Assembly (NCBI GenBank): GCA_015179045.1
Contig: WHUZ01000014.1
Span: 186,001 to 250,000 of the forward strand
DNA length: 64,000 nucleotides
Direction of reading: 5' to 3'
DNA from: Kalaharituber pfeilii
Taxonomy: Eukaryota > Ascomycota > Pezizomycetes > Pezizales > Pezizaceae
Shown: positions 1 to 15,089 of the stretch, in pieces
Layout: every line of letters starts with the position of its first letter
Numbering within the stretch: position 1 is the stretch's first letter
The notes under the pieces: model-generated
Seen by the model: only the letters and a program-made list of their open reading frames with translations
Database searches by the model: none
What the model was told of the DNA's origin: nothing
Position numbers and translations under genes: made by a program

Positions 1-592
1 GAAGTGAGGTTGGGAATATGAGGGTTAGGGGAATTAACACTATTGGTGTGTGTTGCCTCTGAGCTGCGTAACAATCCGTAAGTTTGATGTGTGAGCGCTC
101 TGGAGGAGACCGGCGGACAGCGGAGGCGTGCAGCGTCGAACAATCGCATTGTCCAGGGCGCCAGCTTGCGGTGGGGCAGGAGATAAGATGTACTCGAGTA
201 CGCAGACGGCATTCATCCAGGTGCTGGGATGCTGGGCTGGCCGAGGCCGTCCAGGCGTGGCGCTCTGGGCGGGCGCTGTGTGGCGGTGCTTGCGCGATGG
301 AGAGGCCGATGACTCACCCAAAAGAGCTTACTAAGGGCGAGCGAAACCACGCAAGCACCAGCTCCGTGACGCCAAGGACGTCATCAGCGCTGACGCCAAG
401 ATTTACAACTTCATTGCACAAAAATATTGCAGCGATGTTGCGACGCCCCGACTGCACCTCCGCCATATTTCTTCGAGCTTCCCCCAATCTTTGATACCCT
501 TTGACTTCTTGATTATCCTCGCAGAACCTGCCTGCATTCTGCGCCAATCTCACGCACAATTCTGCATTTGTACCTCCTCTGCCCACCCTCCA
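1..592. other. Upstream region of the MAK11-type gene
   Basis: No gene could be supported here. Open frames on both strands are short, overlap one another and show no recognisable domain. The last 100 bases before the ATG at 593 are pyrimidine-rich, as is common for leaders of highly expressed fungal genes. Confidence 0.4.
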
Positions 593-2338
593 ATGGCAAA
601 GCGAAAACGGTCTGAGCACTCTTCTGCGGCTACTCCAGCTCCAGACCCAGCAGTCCCAGCAGCTACCGCAACCATATCTAGCGCCAGCGGGCGGCCCCTC
701 CTACCACCAGTCGCGCGCGGTCACTTCGGCAACACCAACTCCATCAGCCTCCAAATCATTGCCGGGTCCTACGAGAAGGTCCTGCACGGCTTCATTGCCT
801 CTATACCCGTCCCATCCCTCTTCACCTCCGCTGCCCTAACTGAATCCACCACCAGCACTACGGAGCCAGCTCTTCAGCAAGACCTTACACTTACCACCTC
901 CTTCTCAGACTCCTTCCTCTTTACTGCTCACACTGCTCCACTACGATGCATCGCCCTCTCCCCTCCATCCGCATCAAAATCCAACCCCAATTCCTTCAAA
1001 CGAATCCTCGCAACTGGGGCTCCAGACGAGCGGATAAACCTCTATACCCTCTCCTCATCCATATCATACCAACCCCCTCCCTCTGCCCTTTCCAAATCCA
1101 AAACCAAGTCCACCTCAAGCAATAAGCACCTCGGCACCCTCCATGAACACACGAACACTCCCACCGTAATACTCTTCACCCCAACTCGAAACAAACTAAT
1201 CGCTGCAGGAGAAGACTCCCAAATCCTTATCTTCCGTACTCGAGACTGGTCCCTCCTATCTACCCTCAAAGTCCCTAGAGCTAAACCAACCGGCTCTACA
1301 GTTGGGATCGGTTTACTAGGAAATGGTGAACGGCCCGGAGGAGTAAACGACATCGCACTACATCCATCGCAGAAGATTTTGCTCTCCGTAAGTAAAGGAG
1401 AGCGAGCACTACGAATGTGGAACCTTATGACTGGTCGAAAAGCCGGTGTATTAGGCTTCACAAAAGACGTAATGGGACAGCTGCTCGGGAATAGGATCGG
1501 TGGAGTGACTGGAGAAGGTCAGCGAGTACGGTGGTCACCATCAGGTGATGAGTTTGCCGTTGCATTTGAGAGGGGTGTGGTGATATTTGGAATGGACTCT
1601 CAACCAAGATTGAGAATCCTGACAAGTCCAATAAGCAAAGTCCACCAGATGCATTATGTAGAAGTGCCGGAACAGGAACATGTGCTAGCAATCTCCACAG
1701 AGGATGGAAGAGTGATATTCTACTCTACCACTCCACCAATTAGGCCTAAACCTGCGGATCCGCCAGCAACGAGAGATGACAAAGCAAAGAAGGAATCAAA
1801 AGAGAAGGGTGGGGTTAAGGGTAATGGGCATAAATACGACATCGACAATCCCGTCGTCCTCGGCCAGCTTGGTGGAAGGGAAATGGGAATGGTAGGCAGA
1901 GTCAAAGATTTTGTCATAGTAGATGTGAATGTCTCATATACCTCCGAATCCGACTCTACAGAGAAGGAGGGCGATGAAAGAAATGAGAAGAATAACCGCA
2001 AAAAGACCTTCTTCACAATAACCGCAGGCTCTGACGGCACGATTCGTATTTGGAGTCTTCACGTGGAGCAGCTCGCTCCTACTGCTCCAACTCCGCAGGA
2101 ACGTGCGAGCAAAATGGTAAAGATAAGCACTAGCGAAAATGTTGGTGTGAAGGCTAAAGCTGCGCAGACGGAGCCAGCGCTTAAAGTGAAGCAGGTTGGA
2201 AACCTCTTGGGGATTTACGAGACGGGGAGGAGGATAACCTGTCTTACGGGAATGGTGATGGAGGAGGGGTGGCAGATGGAAGAAGAGGAAGAGGCAGATG
2301 GTGATGAGGAGGACAGTGAAAGTAGTAGTGATGGGTAG
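593..2338 (+). CDS. mak11: MAK11/PAK1IP1-type WD40 ribosome-biogenesis protein
   Basis: This is a single-exon gene of 581 residues. The open frame extends upstream to 491, but I chose the ATG at 593 because the protein then opens with a basic MAKRKRS stretch and the upstream residues look like leader sequence. The order of repeats follows the MAK11/PAK1IP1 family: an early GSYEKVLHGF strand, then TAHTAPLRCIALS, TGAPDERINLY, GEDSQILIFRTRDW, GGVNDIALHPS, LRMWNLMTGRKAG and VRWSPSGDEFAVAF, with a final GSDGTIRIW strand. The family is known to act in 60S subunit assembly, near release of Rlp24/Mrt4-type factors. The C-terminus is very acidic (Glu/Asp run over the last 25 residues) and a lysine/glutamate-rich insert splits two late blades. 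It is convergent with the DED1-type gene, 2.8 kb away. Confidence 0.88.
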   Translation: MAKRKRSEHSSAATPAPDPAVPAATATISSASGRPLLPPVARGHFGNTNSISLQIIAGSYEKVLHGFIASIPVPSLFTSAALTESTTSTTEPALQQDLTLTTSFSDSFLFTAHTAPLRCIALSPPSASKSNPNSFKRILATGAPDERINLYTLSSSISYQPPPSALSKSKTKSTSSNKHLGTLHEHTNTPTVILFTPTRNKLIAAGEDSQILIFRTRDWSLLSTLKVPRAKPTGSTVGIGLLGNGERPGGVNDIALHPSQKILLSVSKGERALRMWNLMTGRKAGVLGFTKDVMGQLLGNRIGGVTGEGQRVRWSPSGDEFAVAFERGVVIFGMDSQPRLRILTSPISKVHQMHYVEVPEQEHVLAISTEDGRVIFYSTTPPIRPKPADPPATRDDKAKKESKEKGGVKGNGHKYDIDNPVVLGQLGGREMGMVGRVKDFVIVDVNVSYTSESDSTEKEGDERNEKNNRKKTFFTITAGSDGTIRIWSLHVEQLAPTAPTPQERASKMVKISTSENVGVKAKAAQTEPALKVKQVGNLLGIYETGRRITCLTGMVMEEGWQMEEEEEADGDEEDSESSSDG

Positions 2339-5144
2339 GAATAAGCGAAGAAATTTCATTTGTTTTAGAGTGCATCTGTTACGGTGTTATATTATATTAA
2401 TATGGTGAAATTATGAAGCTAGAAAGAAGTTTGCCCTATACACTAGGATAAAGAGGAAGAAAATTGGGCTTGATCATTTTTAGGCTCACTTCGCGAGTTC
2501 TCTATTGAGACATAAAAGCTATATTTATAAATAATACTTGCATGTATTACCCACCCGCCTATTTCGTGGTCAACTGGTACTTCCGACTCTAAACTCTTCC
2601 AAACCTCAAGAATGAGTGCCTCTGCGTTGTGCATACGATTCCAATGTGCAGAATTCTTCTAATCTTCCCACATGCGTTACTTGATGCGGAAGAGTTGCTA
2701 GTCTACATTCTGAAACATACTCGGACTTCAAAACAACATCATCGATGTTGTCATCGTGAAATTCGGTTTGCATCTACAAACAAGTATGCACCTCCAGTTA
2801 AGTATACTTCCACAATCAGCATATATATATAGTCTCTCTCCCGTCGCCATTATCCATATATCATACGTGTATACATACATATACGCACCAGCCCAACCGC
2901 GACTCGTACTGGGGTTATACGTACCCTATATCCACGGCCGGATTTGTTCAACCACTAATTCTATACACTTCATTCTATCGTTGGTGCGTCGGGCGAAAAC
3001 TGCAAACAAAGAAACGGCTCGAAAACCACTATGGAAGTAGACTACAGACCTTCGTTTTCACCAAAACGTCCTGTACATCACACTCTATGTATTTACCCCT
3101 CTTACCTATATACCTTTGGCGAATGAAATGTTATCATCCAAACACACGTACATATAACCCCCCGCCCAAAATTCATCCTTGGGCTCAAAGGTACTGGCCC
3201 CAAGGAAGACAGAGAAAGAGAGAGAGAAAGAAAAGAAAGGAAAAAGGAAAAATGAAGAAAGGAAAAGGAAAGGAATGAAACAGTTTCTGTGCCATGCATG
3301 AAATATGTAACGTAGAACATAGCAATCCCAATCTCAATCGGAATCGTGCCTGCAGTAAAAAACATAAATAAAAAAAAAAAAGCTTCAGTTTCGTACCTTC
3401 CTGCAATTTCACATACCCATGTATACAATAAGAAAACTGTCTGAAATCTAGGAAACATCACTATACTCCTTTATGCCATAGAATAGGTATGTGATAACTT
3501 ATTTCAGAGAATTCAGCCACGGGCTGATCATCTGATCTCGCAAGTGGGAGTTGCGTCGGGTACTAAACGAACAATTTCACCGTTATTGGACTCGCAACAG
3601 ATCCTGAAGGAGACGTTACCCTGAAAAAGTTGGCATGGCCATCTGTGCTACATCAAGTCAAGCAATGTACTGGACAGTATCGTCGTAGGGCGTACGCTTT
3701 TCAGTCTATCTCTTTGTTCAAGTACTAGTACTGTTCTCTGAATCTCGGCGAGGAGCAAATTATTCTAATATATAATAGGCCATGGATGTTTGCAACACTA
3801 TTCACGGAAGCTCATATAAAAAGAGCCAACAAGATAAGTAACTAGGTCAATACTAGGTAGTCTCAAAAGTATTCGGACGCCTGATGAATCCATATTATGC
3901 GCTATGTTAGTCAGGCGTCCGAATACTTTTGAAACTGGCTACGCTAGATGGTCAGCTATGGCTTTCTACGAGTTTTTATTGGTTTTTCTAAAATTTCCTT
4001 GAGTTCAAACTTGTAATCAGAGCAATATACACGTAAATGCAAAAGTACCACGTATTCACAATATTACAAACTTGACATAGTTCTCAGTAGCATTTTTAAG
4101 GGGATATCTGTCAATGGCTGTCTTGGTATGACTCCAGAAGCCAACATAATCAATCACGATAGCAAATAACAAAAGTAACAAAAAAGATAGGAAAGAGAAC
4201 ATGTATAAGCTTATCGTGCTGCTGGCTTTCCGTTACTTCCTTGAGTGTTGACTGTCTGTTCATAAATAAGCAGAAAAGAAAAAAAGAAAAGAAAAAGAAA
4301 AAGAGAAAGCAAACAGTACATGTGACAAAAATAATTTATGCAATACCGTAACGACAAAGAATCTAAAGAACCGCAAAACAATCCGGCTGAATATGGGTAT
4401 GACATTCCAATATAGCAAGAAGTCAGGTGCCCAGGAATATCATTACCGCTACCACTGACACGAAAAAAGTTTATCCGTCTATATGCAGCCGAGCTTTTGT
4501 TTTGGTTCGACCAAACCACACAAACAAGGGAAACAATTGGAAGATAACTAACACCCATCATTGCTTTTCCTCTGTGAAGTAACCGACCGACCGACCGCCT
4601 TGCCAACCGACCGAGAACTTTTGATTTAGAAAAAAAAAAAGCAACAACGCCAGGTAGATGTTAAAAAAGACCATCAAATGGATATTATCGAGTCCTCTTC
4701 TCAGAAACTGCTGGGTGCAGATATATAGAGGAATAAAATGAAATGGAAAAAGCAAATTCGCCCAATATGCCGGAGAGGAAATTGAAAGGTTTGGAAGATA
4801 TATGGATGTGTAGGAACCATCGAGTCGTAAATTCGTAATAAAACATGCGATGTTGGGGGTTCGACCCATCTCCCAATCTTGGTGGTATCTCCGCGCGTTT
4901 GGACCCAGAAAACAAAAAGACAAAGCATACAAAACATTGAAGACTGACCTGGATCGTCCTGGTTGATCCCTAGCGGCGAAGAAAAAAAGAAAGAAAAGCA
5001 TCGTCGAAAAAGAAATGGGAAAAAAATCATAGCAATGAATATCCCCCAAGAGATTTGCGCCTTATCCCTCTTCCAAATCTATGCTGATTAAAACACCGAT
5101 AAAATCAAAGAGGATTAAGAGCAAATCAACTCTAAATGCTTGGA
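2339..5144. other. Long convergent intergenic region with simple repeats
   Basis: No coding region was found between the two convergent 3' ends. The stretch holds purine tracts (about 3200 to 3275 and 4270 to 4310), an A run near 3368 and a 78 bp palindromic MITE-like element listed separately. Open frames on the minus strand here are low-complexity Phe/Leu-rich translations of A/G tracts and are not credible proteins. Confidence 0.5.
3859..3936. mobile_element. 78 bp palindromic MITE-like element (Tc1/mariner-type ends)
   Basis: Two inverted arms of 26 bp (3859-3884 and 3911-3936) differ at a single position; each contains AAAGTATTCGGACGCCTGA. They enclose a 26 bp loop with ATTATGCGCTATG. 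The left arm follows a TA. A shorter relative with the same GTATTCGGAC arm and the same ATTATGCGCTATG core lies at 36744-36791. The structure is seen directly; assignment to the Tc1/mariner group is an inference from TIR style and TA context. Confidence 0.75.
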
Positions 5145-7255
<2,111 letters not shown>

Positions 7256-10200
7256 AACTGTTCAACTATAGTTACCTAGCTGATGTGTAGATGGGATTTT
7301 ATGAAGATTTTAGAGGATACGCGATTAAGAGATCTCTGTATTAAGTTGTAAAGATAGTATTAGGTGAGTCTATCGTAGACGAAGTCGAAAGAAATAAAAC
7401 GAAGAACGAGAGACCAGCTTCTTCGAGGGATCCCTTTCTTCCAGCTCAAACTTCGTGAGAAGTGAGGGAGATATTTATGTTCCGAAGGAAAGAAAGTGAG
7501 AGAATCGAGGTGTGAGATGGGAAAGCGTAAAGCAGTCAAGGTTTATTCTGTGGATTTTATCTTTCTGTCGGTCTATTTATACCGATGAAGCGTCCGTGGG
7601 TGGCGTGAAAGTCTTTTGCCTGGTGGCGAAAGAAATAGCCGTGATACGGTTTTGCTGAAGGAATTTATAGAAAGGGCTGTGTGCTTTTGCAAGCGAGAGT
7701 TGAGTTGTGTGAGAAGAGGAGGAGGATGGGGCGAGGAGGTGGGAGTAGCAACCCTTAACAACGGGAAGAAAAAATGACAACGCCCCTTTGGTATGGGTTG
7801 CCCTAATCACTGGACGCTGCTGCTGACAGACTGGGTTTGCAGTCCGTGTGCCTCCCAACAACTAGTCCCTTTTGCCCCCGGGCAGCGGCCAACGAATGAA
7901 CGGGCATCGCGGCTGCAAAAATGGAAAGGCAAAAAAAGAAATCAGGGTCAAGGGTCAAGATGCTGTATTGAAAAAAGAAAATAGTAATAAAAATCAGAAT
8001 AAGGAAACGGGCGAGAACAGACGTGTGCGTGGAACAGGCAAGTCTACACTGACCTGCGTCCGATGTGAATGTGCGTCCCCAGCAGCTCCAACCTCTCAAC
8101 CTCTCTCTCATACGCTGGCTATCCATGCGCTCGCTAACTTCAGCAATACTAGTAGGAAGTTCGGGCTGGGATGCACATCATACATGCACCCTCACGAGCG
8201 AGCCCACTGGTATGTGGGGTTGTTCAAGGCCCGCAGCGACACGCCCAGAGTTTCTCGACTCCACTGACTGCAGCTTGCATAGCCACTTGTATCAGTAGAG
8301 TACCGTACTCGACACTACTAGTAAGTACTAGTACAGCTTGTAGGTAAGGCAGAACAAAGAGTCAGGTTCACGACCCCGTCCTACATGACGCACTAGAGCT
8401 CAAAATCACGCCTCCAGAACGAGATGGCCCAGCCCCCGTAACCCCACGAACTGTAGTTCGCCTTGATTACATATCGCTACGTCCTCTTGGTCTGAATATG
8501 TGATAGCATATCCCCCTACAGAGCAGCTCAGAAGGGAGGGTACAGGTTTGCATATGCAGTCCAGATGCGAATGCGGCTGAGCTGCTTGTGAAACAAACAA
8601 TTCTACTAACTACTTAAATGGATGCAAGAGGCAGCTATCAGTGTTTCGGCACTTCATCTTTGAGCTTATACATACTCGTTCAGAAGTTAACTAAATGAGG
8701 ATAACGGGAATAGTCCGGTGCTCAACCAGGCTACCGGTAGCTGTCAAACCTACGAAAGTGTCATACTATGATCTCTGGGTTTTATTAACAGCAATGGTCA
8801 CAAGATTGCTTAGCAATATGCATATGATTGAGGGCCTAGGTTATTTGCCACATCAAACGGCTTTCGTCACGGGACTTTCTTGATGCTGCCAATCTTGGCC
8901 AAATACAGGCCCCTTTTTGCCTCCGTAGAAGCTCACTGCCGTGCCATTCATTCATGTTCTCGTGAATATGTATCTACATCCCAACTGGGATTAATAGGGG
9001 CTTTCATGGTTAATAATGCCTTTTTCTTTCACCGATCTATCAGCACCCAGAGCACTTGGAATCTTGTAAATAGCGTAGATTATTGATAAAGGATTTCTGG
9101 GTCCAATTTTATTCGTGTTGAAAAAGTGTGAGCGGAAAATTGGGTTAAACAAAATGGTTAGTCAAGAATTTATGGGTTACCTGTTACCCTCACCAGCATC
9201 CAAATTTTGAACATACCATTATCTTACGTACGCTTAACATCGAAATTACATCACAAGCCCAGGCATGGTGAGGTAAATATCTCCAGGCTTCCTCCGTGTG
9301 CATCTGTCACGCTAAAATCCACTGATGAAGCGGTGACTCTTATCGCCCAACCCTCATTTGTGGTGCATACCTTGGCTACTTAATATTCAATAGCCTCGGC
9401 GAGAGTGCATTTGGCTGGGAGTACAGCAATCAATGATCTTCTGCCCATGATTGAATGACGGCCTGTACGACTATCGAATTAGACCATATAGGAGAAATTT
9501 AGCGAAGGATCAGTGTCTATACTGCTTCAATGATCAGAAACCGTACAAGTTCGTTAGACATGACCGAAGAATAGTATAATAGATCTCTGTGCCAGAGTAG
9601 CCAGGATATCTCTTCGATCACTAAACTTACTTTCCTAAATATGCCAATGATAAGATTTACTGAGAATGGGGTTGATCAAGTCCTTTTTGGAGCCTTCTGC
9701 TGTAGCTGGGGGATACGGTTTTTACTAGTCTGGCTGATGTAACCACAGTGCCATCACCACATTCTCGGACCATCGTCTTCAACACCGAAGTGCACCCTTT
9801 GCCCAATTCGGCATATACATTCCGAGTCCCGACATCATTCAAAGGCAAAAGTTAGATAGGTCACGAAATCGGGCGGAATCCAAGTAGGACTTCCTTAACT
9901 TTTGATTCATAGTGCCAATTTGCACTAAATTTTTAGAGTTCAATAATGCTACCCTCAACGATATATTATGTAGTTTTCCCATTGAGATTGATTCACCTTT
10001 TTGTCCTTTTGTTCGAATAATATCATGCTAACTGATACATGTACACTAAACTACTCGTGAAGAGTTTAGACCTGTAGATGTCTCACGAAATGAATTGCGG
10101 CCCTGAAACTTGAATCGTAATAATAAACAATTTATATACATATCTCAGGTGTTTGATGTAGCCAAATAATGTGCCTGCCATGTCCGTTAAAGAAGTTGAC

Positions 10201-11041
10201 ATCAGACTATCCTGAACCGGCGGCTACTTTACATAATAGTCACTTTCTTACCCTGAACTACCTTCCTTGATTGATGATCTTATTTTCCCCTCACTTTCTC
10301 CTCCCTTCGCAGCAGCGACCTCGAGATTGAGAACTGATTCCTAGACCTAACTTTTGAGCGGCCCTCCAAGCCTACCTTAGACCGTTTTCAATCCAAGCGT
10401 TGTAGCTAAGTAATCTGCTAATCCCCAGCTCTCCACATCCAACATGTTGCATACGTTTGGCTTACCTCTCATGAACTTGCATAACGTCACATGCATGGCG
10501 CCAAGAATTCTGCATGGCATATTGCATAAGCGTGTCCCTTCACCACTGGTATAAGATATGTAACACATCGAGAGCACATACCATGTAATCACGGTGTGAG
10601 GAAGTATCGTGAATGACATACGTGTATGTGTTATTTACGTGGCAACTTAAATCTCGAAAGGCCGTCAATAAATCCAAGTGAAGAGTTGAAGAAAAACCCA
10701 GTTGCCACCTTAGGCGAAGCTAGCCGCTGCTTTATTATCAAGCAATTCTGTCTAAAAATTTGAACCCCACCTCCAACCACATCTTATATTTTTCAACCCC
10801 AGGTTACCATTTCAGAGCACATCCTATCCCAAAGTACTGGGAGCACTTACTACCACACCTAAGCTAGAGTAAGTCCCTTGATATTTTAAATCCATCTTTC
10901 TCTTCTACTATAGATCACAGGGGTCTTACGAAAATTCTGTTAGGCGCAACAGCAAGAAATTGCCCCACCTCTACTGATTCATTAGACTATTTTCGGATAC
11001 TTCCAATTTAGATATCATTTTCGAAAATTCAGTCTGAAATC
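7256..11041. other. Divergent intergenic region, no gene supported
   Basis: This 3.8 kb separates the divergent DED1 and eIF2 gamma genes. Nothing longer than about 130 codons is open, and none of the open frames has a recognisable domain. About 10866 a GTAAGT donor-like site precedes the eIF2 gamma ATG, so a 5' UTR intron is possible but cannot be shown without transcripts. The middle part (8.4 to 10.9 kb) is A/T-rich with frequent stops. Confidence 0.4.
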
Positions 11042-12753
11042 ATGGATACCAACGGCGAACCATCAACTAAATACGACAAATTTGGTAATGATGTCGGCGG
11101 AGGTGCGGAAACTGAGGAGGAAAGCCCCCCAGGGTCCCCAGGCCTTGAGCCTACTGATGACTTCGATGACGAGCTGAACGATAAGCCCGAGCTCAAAGCT
11201 GCGTTAAAACAACCTTCCAAGGTGATTGAAGTAGTAGTTCCTAAACCTCATCTACCGCCGCAGCCTGATGCATCGGTGGTAGATTTCTCCAAATTAAATC
11301 CCCTCTCGCCCGAGATTATTTCACGGCAAGCCACAATCAACATTGGAACAATTGGCCATGTGGCGCACGGAAAATCAACGGTGGTGAAAGCTATTTCAGG
11401 GGTACAAACTGTCAGATTCAAGAACGAGTTAGAAAGAAACATTACGATTAAACTGGGCTATGCGAATGCGAAGATCTACAAGTGCAATAACCCAGAATGT
11501 CCAAGGCCAGGAAACTACAGAAGTTACAAGAGTGACAAGGAGGTTGACCCGCCTTGTGAGAGGGATGGTTGTGGAGGGAAATACGAACTTCTTCGCCATG
11601 TCTCGTGAGTTTTTGTCCCTGTCAGATGATAACTTCCATGCTTCGATTATTGACGTTTGGTTTTCAGCTTTGTCGATTGTCCAGGTCACGACATTCTGAT
11701 GAGTACTATGTTGTCTGGTGCCGCCGTCATGGATGCTGCTCTCCTTCTTATTGCAGGGAATGAATCCTGCCCTCAGCCACAGACATCAGAACACCTTGCA
11801 GCCATTGAGATTATGAAGCTGAAGCACATCATTATTCTACAAAATAAGGTTGACTTGATGAGGGAAAACTCAGCATTGGAGCACTATCAATCTATCCTCA
11901 AATTCATCAAGGGTACAGTGGCAGACGGATCGCCAATTATCCCAATATCTGCGCAGCTGAAATACAATATCGATGCTGTAAATCAGCATTTGGTTCACAA
12001 GATCCCGGTTCCAATAAGAGACTTTACTGCCCGCCCACACATGATTGTTATTCGATCATTTGATGTCAATAAGCCGGGCGCTGAGATCGACGATTTGAAA
12101 GGTGGTGTCGCTGGTGGTTCCATCTTAACTGGTGTTCTGAAACTTGAAGATGAAATTGAAATTCGGCCTGGTATTGTTTCTAGGGATGAGGAAGGGAGGA
12201 TTAAGTGCAGGCCTATTGTTAGCAGAGTTGTCTCTTTGTTTGCTGAAAACAATGACCTCAAATTTGCGGTTCCTGGTGGCCTTATAGGTATATTACCTTA
12301 GAACCTCATTTCACCTATATTGTGAACATATATTGATTTAACTTTTTAGGTGTTGGTACCCGAGTCGACCCAACTCTTTGCAGAGCTGATCGTCTGGTTG
12401 GCTTTGTTCTTGGTCACAAGGGACATCTCCCGAACATCTATACCGATCTTGAGGTCAACTACTTCCTTCTTCGAAGACTGCTCGGTGTGAAAACAGCCGA
12501 TGGCAAGCAAGCTAAAGTCGCCAAACTGTCTAAGGACGAAGTGTTGATGGTCAACATTGGATCGACCGCAACCGGTGCTAAGGTCATTAATGTGAAAGCA
12601 GATGCTGCCAAGTTGCAGTTGACAAGCCCTGCTTGCACGCAGGATGGAGAGAAGATCGCATTGAGCAGAAGGATCGAGAAACACTGGCGGTTGATTGGGT
12701 GGGCAACCATCGTGCGGTCGGGGGCGCATCCAATTATGGAGGAGGCTACTTAA
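11042..12753 (+). CDS. gcd11: Translation initiation factor eIF2, gamma subunit (GTPase)
   Basis: Three exons (11042-11604, 11668-12287, 12350-12753) encode 528 residues. GTPase motifs are intact: G1 GHVAHGKST (105-113), G3 DCPGH (191-195) and G4 NKVD (247-250). The family zinc knuckle is present as four cysteines (148, 153, 172 and 177). Domains II and III follow, ending in the typical [10 protein letters not shown] segment. eIF2 gamma binds GTP and initiator Met-tRNA in the ternary complex delivered to the 40S subunit. The first 90 residues are an acidic, family-typical extension. Splicing at phase 2 (exon 1/2) and phase 1 (exon 2/3) keeps conserved blocks continuous. Confidence 0.96.
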
Positions 12754-13189
12754 ATGTGTGCTGGGAGCAATGTGGAAAAAGTTGATAGACATATGGCTGC
12801 TCAGATTTAATGATTGAGTTCTTTATATTTCTTTCGTTGTTGGAGGTTTGCATGGGTTATGGCACATATATTTTCTTGCCTCGGCTTTTGCCTGCGGTTT
12901 ATATGGCGAGCAAAAAGTGTTTTAAGTAACCTTCAGCTGAGTTGTGTCACATGATAGGAGATGTGGTGTAAAATGTGTGCTAGCGGCTCAGTCAGCCGAC
13001 CCCTTGCTGATTAAGACTAAATAAGACTAAATACTACCTAACTAGTCCAGCTGTTATACTTCTCTGGAACTGGGGTCCTGGTGACGACGAACTGCACCAT
13101 CTTATTGCGGCACCATATCCCTCCTCCAACCAGCACCTCCAATATACCACAAGCTTTCAGCCTTCTATTTTGTCGTCTGCAGTGTTATA
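12754..13189. other. Tandem-gene spacer (eIF2 gamma to proteasome alpha-7)
   Basis: The 436 bp contain the 3' end of eIF2 gamma and the promoter and leader of the alpha-7 gene. No further gene or clear regulatory motif was recognised. Confidence 0.4.
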
Positions 13190-14476
13190 ATGGTAAACCC
13201 GACTCCACAAGGACCTAGAGTCTTGCAGAGCCTTGGGGGAGATGGTCTTGGAGGAGTGATGCGCTGACTGTCGACCGAATTGCTCTCCAGACGTCGATTG
13301 GAACAGGATATGACTTATCTAACTCTGTGTTTAGTCCAGATGGGAGGAATTTTCAGGTTCAAATATACCCCGCCCCCGTCCCCTTTCTAAAAGCTTCGCC
13401 ATCGCCGCACTGGCAAATAGAACATTACCCTGCCCCACTATACCCCGCCATCCTTACTGTCCCCTACCCCGCCTATAACCCACTTTCAGCGTTCAATGGA
13501 AATTAATGCAGGGGAGAGCTCTCGATGTTGAACGGCTTTAGGTTGAATATGCGGCCAAAGCAGTTGAGAACGGAGGTACGGCCATCGGGCTGAGGTGTAA
13601 AGACGGCGTTGTCCTCGCAGTGGAGAAGCACATTATGTCGAAATTGTTGGTTGCGACCTCGAATAAGCGGATATCTACGGTGGATAGACATGTTGGGATT
13701 GTAAGAGACCTTTTTCTTCCCTCTTGGACCCACCCAATGTCAAATTCCTGGCTCCTTTCATTGTGGGTTCTGGGAGTCACCACTCTTACCTTTAATCCCA
13801 AATCCAGGCGTTCGCTGGTCTCATTCCAGACGGCCGAGCCTTCGTCAACCGTGCTCGAGATCAAGCAGCCCAATGGAGGAGACACTATCAATCGCCAATA
13901 CCGCTTTCGAGCATTGCAGATGATATGGGTGGATATGCTCAAGCTTACACTCTCTATTCGTCCGTGAGACCCTTTGGCATCACAGCGATCATTGGTGGTG
14001 TGGATGAGGATGGCAAACCAGGATTGTACATGATAGAACCTAGCGGACTTTATTGGGTATGTTTGCCTCTATCTCTACAAATATGAAACCTCTTGTCGAG
14101 ACGGCTCTATCTTTTATACCCGTATCAAAAGAGCACGCAGCTAATTGAACAACTCAAAAATGAACAGGGATACTTTGGCGCTGCTACCGGTAAAGGCAGA
14201 CAAGCTGCCAAAGCCGAGATCGAAAAGCTCGATCTTGCCAACATTACCATCCGAGAGGGAATAAAACATGCTGCAAGAATTATTTACGTTGCTCACGAGG
14301 ACTCGAAGGATAAGGAGTTCCAAGTAGAGATGACGTGGGTTGGCAAAGAAGAGACTGGAGGAAGACACGTCGAAGTTCCAAAAGACCTATTAGAGGAGGC
14401 AGAGAGGTTGGCCAAGAAGGCTTTGGAAGGAGACGATGAAGAGGAGGAGGAGGAGAAGGAAAAGATGGAAGAATGA
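13190..14476 (+). CDS. pre10: 20S proteasome subunit alpha-7 (PRE10/PSMA3 type)
   Basis: Five exons by splice-site and frame continuity: 13190-13192, 13291-13356, 13542-13700, 13808-14056 and 14168-14476, giving 261 residues. The first coding exon is the ATG alone, followed directly by GTAAAC; the next exon opens [19 protein letters not shown], the alpha-subunit signature. Later blocks include [44 protein letters not shown] and [14 protein letters not shown], which match the alpha-7 branch. The subunit forms part of the outer ring that gates substrate entry. The tail is a long Glu/Asp/Lys run, as is usual for PSMA3-type subunits. Length fits the family (about 250 to 290). The 3' end is convergent with the zinc-ribbon gene. 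Confidence 0.92.
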
Positions 14477-15089
14477 GTAGAAGGAGGAGTGAATCCATCA
14501 AAATTGGGCGAGTTTACAATTTTAGACATGAATGAAATGACATGATCTAGTTCATCTGTCTGTTGTATATGTGCCTGCTCTTACAGCAACAAAATTGTCA
14601 GAATGTTATGGTATCAGATTTTACGAATGCATCTAGGTTTCTAACATGCAGCGATGTAGATAATTGCCCACCCAACGTGATGCAAACTAAGAGTGAAAAC
14701 ACAGAATAGCCAAACAAAACGAAAACGAAAAGAAATAACCGCCCATCTGCCATTTTGCCTTTGAGACTATATATACCCAATCCCTACAAATGCTTGTAGA
14801 ATGCCCTCTTCTCGGGTGGCACCCTTCCTCTGAGTACGTTTTGACCTATCCACATGATTATATGAGAGAACATAAACATAACAACGGTTCCGCCCAATCT
14901 CGTGCCTCCTTATCTACCATTTTTACAAGAAGACATAGACTCAATCCTTCGCCCGTTAAAAAAAAGCAGAGACCTCTACACCTGAATTCCACATTGCATA
15001 ACCCCCAATATCCTTACCAAACGTAAGAAACCATTATGAGATGAAAAGATGAACAAAATTAAAAAGCAATATCTACAAAAAGAGCAACT
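14477..15089. other. Convergent 3' spacer
   Basis: This is A/T-rich sequence between two convergent genes, presumably both 3' UTRs. No gene was seen. Confidence 0.4.

Noticed and set aside
2756..3461. Frames on both strands in the MAK11 to DED1 spacer
   Set aside because: Low-complexity translations of A/G tracts and A/T-rich sequence; nothing conserved.
7573..8298. Frames of 60 to 130 codons upstream of DED1
   Set aside because: No domain, no splice-linked partner, and the region is most simply promoter and leader of DED1.
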